From positions 3,357,001 through 3,421,000 of the forward strand of contig NZ_CP077311.1 in assembly GCF_019048265.1 (NCBI RefSeq): a stretch of 64,000 nt of DNA. Reading direction: 5' to 3'. The position numbers were made by a program, and so were the translations under genes. Positions 57,809 through 64,000 of this stretch are shown in pieces (position 1 is the first letter of the stretch; each line of letters opens with the position of its first letter). Below the pieces are notes generated by a model. The model was not told the origin of the DNA, did no database searches, and saw nothing but the letters and a program-made list of their open reading frames with translations. Source of the stretch: Aeromonas sp. FDAARGOS 1405. Its GTDB lineage: Bacteria; Pseudomonadota; Gammaproteobacteria; Enterobacterales; Aeromonadaceae.

Positions 57809-58921
57809 TTAGCGTGCCAGCAGGATACGCAGCATGCGGCGCAGCGGCTCGGCGGCGCCCCACAGCAGCTGGTCACCCACGGTAAAGGCGGCCAGATACT
57901 CAGGGCCCATATTGAGCTTGCGCAGACGACCCACCGGAATGCTGAGGGTGCCGGTGACGGCAGCCGGAGTCAGCTCGCGAGCTGTGATATCGCGATCGTT
58001 GGGGATCACTTTTACCCAGTCGTTGTGGGCAGCCAGCAGGGCTTCGATCTCCGCCAGCGGCACATCCTTTTTCAGCTTGATGGTGAAGGCCTGGCTGTGG
58101 CAGCGCAGGGCGCCGATCCGCACGCAGAGACCATCCACCGGAATAACGGCGTTCTCGATACCCAAAATCTTGTTGGTTTCGGCCTGACCCTTCCACTCTT
58201 CACGGCTCTGGCCGTTGTCGAGCTTGGTATCGATCCAGGGGATAAGGCCACCGGCCAGCGGTACGCCGAAGTTGTCCACCGGCAGGGTGCCGGAGCGGGT
58301 CTTCTCGGTGATCTTGCGCTCGATATCGAGGATGGCGGAGGCAGGGTCGGCCAGCTCGACCGCCACTTCATCACGCAGCATCCCCATCTGGGTGACCAGC
58401 TCGCGCATATGGCGGGCACCACCACCGGAGGCAGCCTGATAGGTGGCCACGCTCACCCACTCCACCAGATCGGCCTTGAACAGGCCGCCGAGGGCCAGCA
58501 GCATCAGGCTGACGGTGCAGTTGCCGCCAACGAAGGTCTTGATGCCATCGTTCAGGGCCTGCTCGATGACGTCGCCGTTGACCGGATCCAGAATGATGAC
58601 GGCGTCTTTCTCCATCCGCAGGGAGGAGGCGGCGTCAATCCAGTAGCCCTGCCAGCCAGCGGCTTTCAGGCGCGGATAGACATCCTTGGTGTAGTCGCCG
58701 CCCTGGGCGGTGATGATGATATCCTGCTTGGCCAGCGCCTCGATATCGAAGGCGTCTTGCAGAGTACCGGCATCGACGCCGAAGTTGGGAGCGGCCTCAC
58801 CGGCCTGGGAGGTGGTGAAGAATGTGGGTTGAATATGGGCGAAATCCTGCTCTTCCTGCATCCGGCTCATCAGAACCGATCCCACCATGCCACGCCAACC
58901 GACCAAACCTACTTTTTTCAT
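57809..58921 (-). CDS. asd: Aspartate-semialdehyde dehydrogenase Asd
   Basis: A 370-residue enzyme making aspartate semialdehyde from aspartyl phosphate with NADPH, for lysine, threonine, methionine and diaminopimelate synthesis. The N-terminus [20 protein letters not shown] is the NADP site. Catalytic Cys is in [17 protein letters not shown] near residue 135, and substrate residues appear in [18 protein letters not shown] near residue 160. Length and sequence match the gammaproteobacterial Asd group. It is a single gene convergent with fdhD. Confidence 0.97.
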   Translation of the reverse strand: MKKVGLVGWRGMVGSVLMSRMQEEQDFAHIQPTFFTTSQAGEAAPNFGVDAGTLQDAFDIEALAKQDIIITAQGGDYTKDVYPRLKAAGWQGYWIDAASSLRMEKDAVIILDPVNGDVIEQALNDGIKTFVGGNCTVSLMLLALGGLFKADLVEWVSVATYQAASGGGARHMRELVTQMGMLRDEVAVELADPASAILDIERKITEKTRSGTLPVDNFGVPLAGGLIPWIDTKLDNGQSREEWKGQAETNKILGIENAVIPVDGLCVRIGALRCHSQAFTIKLKKDVPLAEIEALLAAHNDWVKVIPNDRDITARELTPAAVTGTLSIPVGRLRKLNMGPEYLAAFTVGDQLLWGAAEPLRRMLRILLAR

Positions 58922-59282
58922 ATTGTCCTACCCTGGATTGCTGCTAAAGAAACTCGTGGTGACACCCGTAACCCCTTGTCTGGCGACGCCTGTTTACAAG
59001 CGGTTTACAGGCCATTTAAAAAATATGCGCTGCGAAAAATGCGTCTATCCACATTACGGATTGTGACGGCTTGCGCAAGTCGAATTGCGCAATATTCTGT
59101 GCCGTTTGCTGCATTAACCGGCAGCCAGAGCACCGCTCAGGCAGACGGGGAGGGAGAAGGTCAACATCAGACGAAAAGGCCACCGTTTTTGGCGGTGGCC
59201 TGTCAATAAAGCGGTTGAGAACGTCCTCTGCTGTTGTCTGGGGGCGCAGTTGGCGAGTGAAACAGCCCGACAGCGTAGGCGC
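58922..59282. other. asd upstream region
   Basis: 361 bases between the asd start and the dadA stop, both on the minus strand. It contains the dadA terminator at 59177-59201 and should contain the asd promoter. No riboswitch was recognised. Confidence 0.5.
59177..59201 (-). terminator. Terminator after dadA
   Basis: AGGCCACCG and CGGTGGCCT form a nine-base-pair stem with a seven-base loop; on the minus strand the stem is followed by TTTTCG. It lies about 80 bases beyond the dadA stop. Confidence 0.85.
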
Positions 59283-60548
59283 TTAGCCGTAACGGGCGAG
59301 AGTCAACCCCTCATCGCTGATGGCGGGTTCGCTGCCGCTGATAAGATCGCACAGAAGCTGACCCGAGCCGGCCGCCATGGTCCAGCCCAGGGTGCCGTGG
59401 CCGGTATTGAGCCAGAGACCGGGAATGGGGCTGGGCCCCACCAGCGGGGTGCCGTCCGGCGTCATGGGACGCAGGCCGGTCCAGAACTCGGCCTTGCTGA
59501 TATCGCCCCCTTCGGGGAAGAGATCGCCGACCACCATCGCCAGAGTGTCGTGGCGTCTCGGGTTGAGGGCGAGGTTGTAGCCCGACAGCTCCGCCATGCC
59601 GCCGACCCGGATCCGCTCGTCAAAACGGGTGATGGCCACCTTGTAGGTTTCATCGAGCACGGTACTGCGCGGCGCGGCCTCGGCATTGATCATCGGCAGG
59701 GTGAGGGAGTAGCCCTTGACCGGATAGACCGGCAGCTCCAGCCCGAGCGGGCGCAGCAGCGGCCGTAAAAAGCCGGTGGCATAACTGCCGAGCGCGCAGA
59801 CGATGGCATCGGCGCGATAGCGCTGCTCGCCCGCCCGCACCGCCACGGCGCGGCCGCGGGCTTGCTCAATCTCGTCGATGTCGCAGTTGAAGACGAACTT
59901 GACCCCGAGCTTCTCGGCTTCAAGGGCAAGGGCCTTGGTGAAGCGGAAGCAGTCGCCGGTCTCGTCGCCGGGCAGACGCAGGCCGCCGACGATTTTGCCG
60001 CGCACCCGCGCCAGCGCAGGCTCTACCACTTCGCAGCCGCTGGCATCCAGCGACTGGTAGGGGACGCCGTATTCCTCCAGCACCTCGATATCGCGCTGGC
60101 TGGCATCGAGCTGGGATTGGCTGCGAAACAGCTGCAGGGTGCCGAGCTGGCGCCCTTCGTAATCGATGTTGAGCTCGTCACGCAGCCGCTTCATGCAGTC
60201 GCGGCTGTATTCGGCCAGACGCACCATGCGCCCCTTGTTGGTGGCGTAGGCGGTCGGGGTGCAGTTGGCGAGCATTCTGAGCATCCAGCGAAGCTGGAAG
60301 GGGTCGGCGGTGGGGCGCACGGTGAAGGGGGCATGCTTTTGCAACATCCATTTTGCCGCCTTGAGGGGAATGCCGGGGGCCGCCCAGGGGGCCGCATAAC
60401 CCGGGGATATCTGCCCGGCGTTGGCATGGCTGGTTTCAAGGGCGACGCCACCTTGTCGCTCCAGCAGAGTCACCTTGTGACCCGCTTTGGCCAGATACCA
60501 GGCGCTGGTTACCCCAATTACGCCGCCACCGAGAACCACTATCTCCAT
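59283..60548 (-). CDS. dadA: D-amino acid dehydrogenase DadA
   Basis: A 421-residue FAD enzyme that oxidises D-amino acids, chiefly D-alanine, at the inner membrane. The N-terminal dinucleotide motif is [21 protein letters not shown], and the family segment [20 protein letters not shown] follows near residue 42. The C-terminal [39 protein letters not shown] is also conserved. The ATG at 60548 fits the conserved start; the frame to 60614 adds 22 residues of no known character. The racemase gene often paired with dadA is not adjacent. Confidence 0.95.
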   Translation of the reverse strand: MEIVVLGGGVIGVTSAWYLAKAGHKVTLLERQGGVALETSHANAGQISPGYAAPWAAPGIPLKAAKWMLQKHAPFTVRPTADPFQLRWMLRMLANCTPTAYATNKGRMVRLAEYSRDCMKRLRDELNIDYEGRQLGTLQLFRSQSQLDASQRDIEVLEEYGVPYQSLDASGCEVVEPALARVRGKIVGGLRLPGDETGDCFRFTKALALEAEKLGVKFVFNCDIDEIEQARGRAVAVRAGEQRYRADAIVCALGSYATGFLRPLLRPLGLELPVYPVKGYSLTLPMINAEAAPRSTVLDETYKVAITRFDERIRVGGMAELSGYNLALNPRRHDTLAMVVGDLFPEGGDISKAEFWTGLRPMTPDGTPLVGPSPIPGLWLNTGHGTLGWTMAAGSGQLLCDLISGSEPAISDEGLTLARYG

Positions 60549-60746
60549 ATCGTCTTTCCTTGACTGATCTCCTGATGTGGCCACCACCATAATCAGCCGC
60601 CACAGGATATTCAACCGCTCTACGCAGGATTGGGATCTCCGTCTGCTTGCCAGTCACAAGCTGGTGTTTGGTGCGATGGTGAGCCTGATTGCCAGCGTAA
60701 ATCGCTGCGCTGTTGTCAGGGGCATCTGTCAGGGAACATGGCCCGC

Positions 60747-62267
60747 TTACAACTGCTCCAGCTGGATTAGGTAGTGCTCCGCCGTTGCTAGAATAGCCTG
60801 CTGTTGTTCGGCAGCTTGGCCATCCCAGTTGGCATAGGGGAGGGCGAGGCGGGGATTGCCGCCCAGTTTGTCCCGATTGCGCCAGAGAAAGTGCCAGTAG
60901 AGGCTGTTGAAGGGGCAACTACCGTCGCCGTGGCGGGCTTTGACCTGATAGTGGCACCCCTTGCAGTAGTGGCCCATCCGCTCGAGATAGGCGCCGCTGC
61001 TGGCGTAGGGCTTGCTGCCCATCAGGCCGCCATCGGCAAACTGGCTCATGCCGCGGGTGTTGGGCAGCTCGACCCACTCGATGGCATCCACATAGATGCC
61101 GAGATACCAGGCATCCACCTCGTCAGGATCGAGCCCCGCCAACAGGGCAAAGTTGCCGGTCACCATCAGCCGCTGGATATGGTGGGCGTAACCGTGCTCA
61201 AGAGACTGGCCAATGGCGTGACGCACGCAGGCCATCTTTGTTTCTCCATTCCAGAAGAAACCGGGCAGCGGCCGGTTGGCCACGAGAAAATTGGTCTGCT
61301 TGTAGTCGGGCATCTTCTCCCAGTAGAGGGCACGGACAAACTCGCGCCAGCCGAGGATCTGGCGGATAAAACCCTCCACCTGCGCCAAGGTGATGGTGGC
61401 CTGATTGGCCTGCCAGTGGGCTTCGGCGGCGCGGATCACCTCAAGCGGATGAAGCATCTTGCTGTTGAGGGAAAACGACAGTCGGCTGTGAAACAGACTC
61501 CAGCCCCGCTCGCTCAGGGCATCCTGATAGCGGCCAAAATGAGGCAGGCAGTGGGCCAGAAAATAGGCCAGCAGCTCGCGACTCTGGCGCCTTGTGATGG
61601 GCCACGGCAGTTGGCGGGCATCCGCCTTGCCGATGGTGCTGACCCCGTGGCGGGTCAGCATGGCATCAATCTCGCTCACCTCGTTGGCAAAGGTGAGGGG
61701 TTCCGGGATCGGCTGACGCTCCGGCAGCTTGGCGCGGTTCTCGTCATCAAAATTCCAGCGCCCGCCAAGGGGTTGGCCGCGCTCATCAAGCAGCACCCTG
61801 TATTGCTTGCGCAGGGCGCGGTAGAAGAACTCCATCCGGCTGTGGGGATAGCGCTGCCAGCCATCGCGGGGGGTGAGAAAATGTTCGCTCTCCACCTCGG
61901 TGGCAGGGATGGCAAGGCCCGCTGCCCAGCTTTTCAACTGGCTGGCGAGGCGCCACTCGTCCGGGCTCTGCCAGGCAAAGCTGTCGGCCTGATGCGCCGC
62001 GATTTGGGCTGCCAGCAAGCCGGGCAAGTCGGGCCAGCGGGCACTCTCATCAAGGGTCAGGTAACAGACGCGGTGGCCCGCCTTGCCAAGGGCCGCTGCG
62101 AAGGCGCGCATGGCGGCAAAGAAGGCCAGCACCTTCTGGCGATGGTGGCGGCAGTAGTCGGTCTCCTGGCGCAGCTCCGCCATTAGATAGCAGGTTGCCG
62201 GATCCGGGGTGCGAAACCAGCTGTGAGCGGCGTTCAGCTGATCGCCGAGAATCAGGCGCAGCTCCAT
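60747..62267 (-). CDS. Iron-sulfur photolyase/cryptochrome (PhrB/FeS-BCP family)
   Basis: A 506-residue deoxyribodipyrimidine photolyase-related protein, probably a (6-4) photolyase or photoreceptor binding FAD. The N-terminus LRLILGDQLNAAHSWF is typical. The C-terminal half has four Cys with the spacing of the PhrB 4Fe-4S ligands: KMACVRH, then 88 residues later YCKGC, then 13 residues later SCPFN. Also present are GYAHHIQRLMVTGNFALLAG and WVELPNTRGMSQFADGG near residues 365-420. The adjoining DUF2256 gene overlaps its start by one base and is frequently paired with photolyases. Confidence 0.93.
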   Translation of the reverse strand: MELRLILGDQLNAAHSWFRTPDPATCYLMAELRQETDYCRHHRQKVLAFFAAMRAFAAALGKAGHRVCYLTLDESARWPDLPGLLAAQIAAHQADSFAWQSPDEWRLASQLKSWAAGLAIPATEVESEHFLTPRDGWQRYPHSRMEFFYRALRKQYRVLLDERGQPLGGRWNFDDENRAKLPERQPIPEPLTFANEVSEIDAMLTRHGVSTIGKADARQLPWPITRRQSRELLAYFLAHCLPHFGRYQDALSERGWSLFHSRLSFSLNSKMLHPLEVIRAAEAHWQANQATITLAQVEGFIRQILGWREFVRALYWEKMPDYKQTNFLVANRPLPGFFWNGETKMACVRHAIGQSLEHGYAHHIQRLMVTGNFALLAGLDPDEVDAWYLGIYVDAIEWVELPNTRGMSQFADGGLMGSKPYASSGAYLERMGHYCKGCHYQVKARHGDGSCPFNSLYWHFLWRNRDKLGGNPRLALPYANWDGQAAEQQQAILATAEHYLIQLEQL

Positions 62268-62431
62268 CAGGCTGGCTCCCCCTCAGGTTGCTGGCTGCGG
62301 TGACGAGCGTGGCGACAGCGTTCGCTGCAGTAGCGAACCTCCTCCCAGCTGCGCGCCCACTTGCGCCGCCAGCTGAAGGGGCGCTGGCAGAAGGGGCAGA
62401 TCTTCTCGGGCAGATGGGGTTTGCGATGCAT
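62267..62431 (-). CDS. DUF2256 small zinc-ribbon-like protein
   Basis: A 54-residue basic protein with [14 protein letters not shown] and [11 protein letters not shown], two Cys pairs suited to zinc binding. This is the DUF2256 pattern. The ATG at 62431 gives the family start [14 protein letters not shown]; the frame to 62587 includes the CRP-like site and is not believable as protein. It overlaps the photolyase gene by one base and is probably co-expressed with it. The function is unknown. Confidence 0.9.
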   Translation of the reverse strand: MHRKPHLPEKICPFCQRPFSWRRKWARSWEEVRYCSERCRHARHRSQQPEGEPA

Positions 62432-62543
62432 GATGGCTACGGCCTTGGCTGATGGGGGATGTGGCGTGTGGGTAGGGAGAATAACGAACCGGGGGCGTGG
62501 ACGGATCAACCTCACTGCCAGTTTGCCGCGCAGATGCCCACTT

Positions 62544-62559
62544 TGTGAGCGGGCGCACA
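62544..62559 (+). promoter_or_regulatory. CRP-like site upstream of tnaC-tnaA
   Basis: TGTGA-GCGGGC-GCACA matches the CRP consensus at 9 of 10 informative positions. It is about 140 bases upstream of the tnaC start, consistent with catabolite control of tryptophanase. It also lies upstream of the divergent DUF2256-photolyase genes. Confidence 0.55.
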
Positions 62560-62684
62560 GCCCGTCAGTGCACTCCTTGTTTGCCAATTAACCAGCCGTT
62601 AACGTGGCGAGGCTGCCCGTTGGCAGCATCCATCAATGGATCTTGTTGGCCACCGACTGTCTACAACCGATATGGAGGGGAGTG

Positions 62685-62780
62685 ATGCCAATCATGACAG
62701 CTACGCCCCGGGCAGCTTGCCTGCTCGCCCACTGGTATACCCGGGATCCCATTCTCACCTTCGACTTTCCTCACCGCTGA
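62685..62780 (+). CDS. tnaC: Tryptophanase leader peptide TnaC
   Basis: A 31-residue frame with a strong GGAGGGGAG ribosome-binding site just upstream, ending 110 bases before tnaA. It contains Trp17, Asp21 and Pro29. These reproduce exactly the Trp-x3-Asp-x7-Pro spacing of E. coli TnaC (Trp12, Asp16, Pro24), the residues that stall the ribosome when tryptophan is bound. Here two residues (His-Arg) follow the Pro before the stop. It should control Rho-dependent termination ahead of tnaA. Confidence 0.85.
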   Translation: MPIMTATPRAACLLAHWYTRDPILTFDFPHR

Positions 62781-62782
62781 TT

Positions 62783-62795
62783 GGCGGCACCCGCC
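62783..62795 (+). other. Small hairpin after tnaC
   Basis: GGCGG-CAC-CCGCC forms a five-base-pair hairpin two bases after the tnaC stop, followed by GTTT. In the E. coli system the spacer holds Rho loading sites; whether this hairpin contributes is unknown. Confidence 0.35.
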
Positions 62796-62890
62796 GTTTG
62801 AATTTGTCAGCCGGACGACCCTGATCGCCTCGGCCTCTTTACCAATTCCAATTTCAAACACACTGGCCTTGCGCCGGTGAGGAGTCTTTT

Positions 62891-64000
62891 ATGCGTCGTA
62901 TACCCGAGCCGTTTCGTATCAAGATGGTCGAGCCCATCAAACAGACCACTGGCGCCGAGCGTCGCGCTGCCCTCGAGGCCGCTGGCTGGAACCCCTTCCT
63001 GCTGCTGGCCGAGGATGTCTATATCGATCTGCTGACCGACAGCGGCACCGGTGCCATGTCCGATCGCCAGTGGGCCAGCATCATGATGGGGGACGAAGCC
63101 TATGCGGGCAGCCGCAACTTCGTCGAGCTGGAGCGCACGGTGCGCGAGATCTTTGGCTACCAGCATGTGATGCCCACCCACCAGGGGCGCGGGGCCGAGC
63201 AGATCCTCTTCCCCGAGCTGGTCAAGCGCTGTAAGGGCAAGGCGCCGGTCTTCATCTCCAACTACCACTTCGACACCACCAAGGCTCACGTGGAGTTGGC
63301 TGGGGCGCGGGCCATCAACCTGCTTACCCCGAAAGCCCTCGACACCACGGCCCCCTATGCCTGGAAAGGGGATTTTGATCTCCCTCGCCTGACCGACACC
63401 ATCGAGACCTTGGGGGCCGACAACGTGGCCGGCATCATCATCACGGTGACCTGCAACAGCGCCGGTGGCCAGCCGGTCTCCATGGCCAATATGGAGTCGG
63501 TTTCCGAACTGGCCCGTCGTCACCAGATTCCGGTGGTGATCGACGCCGCCCGCTTTGCCGAGAACGCCTGGTTTATCAAGGAGCGGGATCCGGCTTATGC
63601 CAAGCGCAGCATCAAGGAGATAGTGCGCCAGATGTTCGCGCTGGGGGACATCTTCACCATGTCGGCCAAGAAGGATGGGCTGGTCAATATCGGTGGGCTC
63701 TGCTGCTTCAGGGAAGATCTCGACCTGTTCCGCGCGGTGCAGGTGCGCTGCGTGGCGATGGAGGGGTTTGTCACCTATGGCGGCCTCGCCGGGCGGGACA
63801 TGGCGGCGCTCGCCATCGGCCTGCGCGAGGGGATGGATGAGGAGTATCTCACCTACCGTATCAGTCAGGTGGCCTATCTCGGCGAGCGGCTGGTCGAGGC
63901 GGGGATCCCCATCCAGACCCCCACCGGCGGCCATGCGGTCTTTGTCGATGCCAAAAAGCTGCTGCCCCATATTCCGGCCGAGCAGTTCCCGGCCCATGCG
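62891..64000 (+). CDS. tnaA: Tryptophanase TnaA, N-terminal 370 residues
   Basis: The first 370 codons; the window ends before the stop. Tryptophanase is a PLP enzyme that splits tryptophan into indole, pyruvate and ammonia. Start is set by GAGGAG eight bases before the ATG. Conserved segments: [17 protein letters not shown] near residue 43, [11 protein letters not shown] near residue 95, and [14 protein letters not shown] near residue 257 with the PLP Lys. It is tryptophanase and not tyrosine phenol-lyase because it reads [10 protein letters not shown] and ARFAENA, where TPL has NLAGG and TRCVENA. The upstream tnaC supports this. Confidence 0.95.
   Translation, partial: MRRIPEPFRIKMVEPIKQTTGAERRAALEAAGWNPFLLLAEDVYIDLLTDSGTGAMSDRQWASIMMGDEAYAGSRNFVELERTVREIFGYQHVMPTHQGRGAEQILFPELVKRCKGKAPVFISNYHFDTTKAHVELAGARAINLLTPKALDTTAPYAWKGDFDLPRLTDTIETLGADNVAGIIITVTCNSAGGQPVSMANMESVSELARRHQIPVVIDAARFAENAWFIKERDPAYAKRSIKEIVRQMFALGDIFTMSAKKDGLVNIGGLCCFREDLDLFRAVQVRCVAMEGFVTYGGLAGRDMAALAIGLREGMDEEYLTYRISQVAYLGERLVEAGIPIQTPTGGHAVFVDAKKLLPHIPAEQFPAHA

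Overview
The window looks like chromosome from a moderately GC-rich facultative anaerobe of the Gammaproteobacteria. The gene set and the enteric-like hydrogenase, formate hydrogenlyase and tryptophanase proteins fit Aeromonas best, but that genus call is an inference and not a database result.

Layout. 1-4.4 kb: the end of a surface-polysaccharide locus (partial flippase, O-antigen ligase/polymerase-like protein, two glycosyltransferases). 4.4-16.1 kb: five signalling proteins tied to c-di-GMP and phosphorelay: a GGDEF protein with an NTF2/SnoaL-like front end, a membrane Cache-HAMP-HD-GYP protein, a double-receiver protein carrying a histidine-kinase-like module without its His, and a response regulator with a damaged HD-GYP domain translationally coupled to a BarA-type hybrid kinase. 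17.0-23.2 kb: hydrogenase-2 operon hybOABCDE behind a near-ideal class II FNR promoter. 23.3-28.1 kb: a five-gene family-5 (nickel/peptide) ABC importer, probably the nickel supply. 28.4-38.4 kb, minus strand: selC-selA-selB-hypF-hypC-hypD-hypE-hypA-hypB, so the selenocysteine machinery and the NiFe maturation proteins lie in one tightly overlapping transcription block. 38.6-46.1 kb, minus strand: formate hydrogenlyase operon hycBCDEFGHI behind a sigma-54 promoter. 46.7-48.6 kb: kup. 49.1-50.1 kb: an AT-rich orphan membrane protein gene next to dispersed repeats. 51.0-57.7 kb: hydN-fdhF (in-frame UGA for selenocysteine plus SECIS hairpin, sigma-54 promoter), a small membrane protein, an FhlA-like sigma-54 activator and fdhD. 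57.8-62.4 kb, minus strand: asd, dadA, an iron-sulfur photolyase/cryptochrome and a DUF2256 protein. 62.7-64.0 kb: a tnaC leader peptide and the start of tnaA, cut by the window end.

How it works together. FdhF (Sec-containing formate dehydrogenase-H), HydN/HycB (Fe-S carriers) and HycCDEFG (membrane hydrogenase-3) would oxidise formate and release H2; HycI and HycH mature the hydrogenase; FdhD sulfurates the molybdenum cofactor; SelA, SelB and tRNA-Sec read the UGA in fdhF; HypA-F build the NiFe centre for both HycE and HybC; Hyb is a separate periplasm-facing hydrogenase. The hyc and hydN-fdhF transcription units each have a GG-N10-GC sigma-54 promoter and CGTCAC motifs upstream, and the FhlA-like protein encoded nearby is the obvious activator. 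FNR-type sites at hyb and before the fhlA-like gene suggest that oxygen control sits on top of formate control.

The most interesting leads are the shared sigma-54/CGTCAC regulon, five cysteines in the second sensory domain of the FhlA-like protein, a tRNA-Sec with an irregular acceptor stem, the coupled sel-hyp block, degenerate signalling domains in the c-di-GMP cluster, an unannotated tnaC, a GC-rich potentially structured island in the long gap before hyb, and two uncharacterised membrane proteins.
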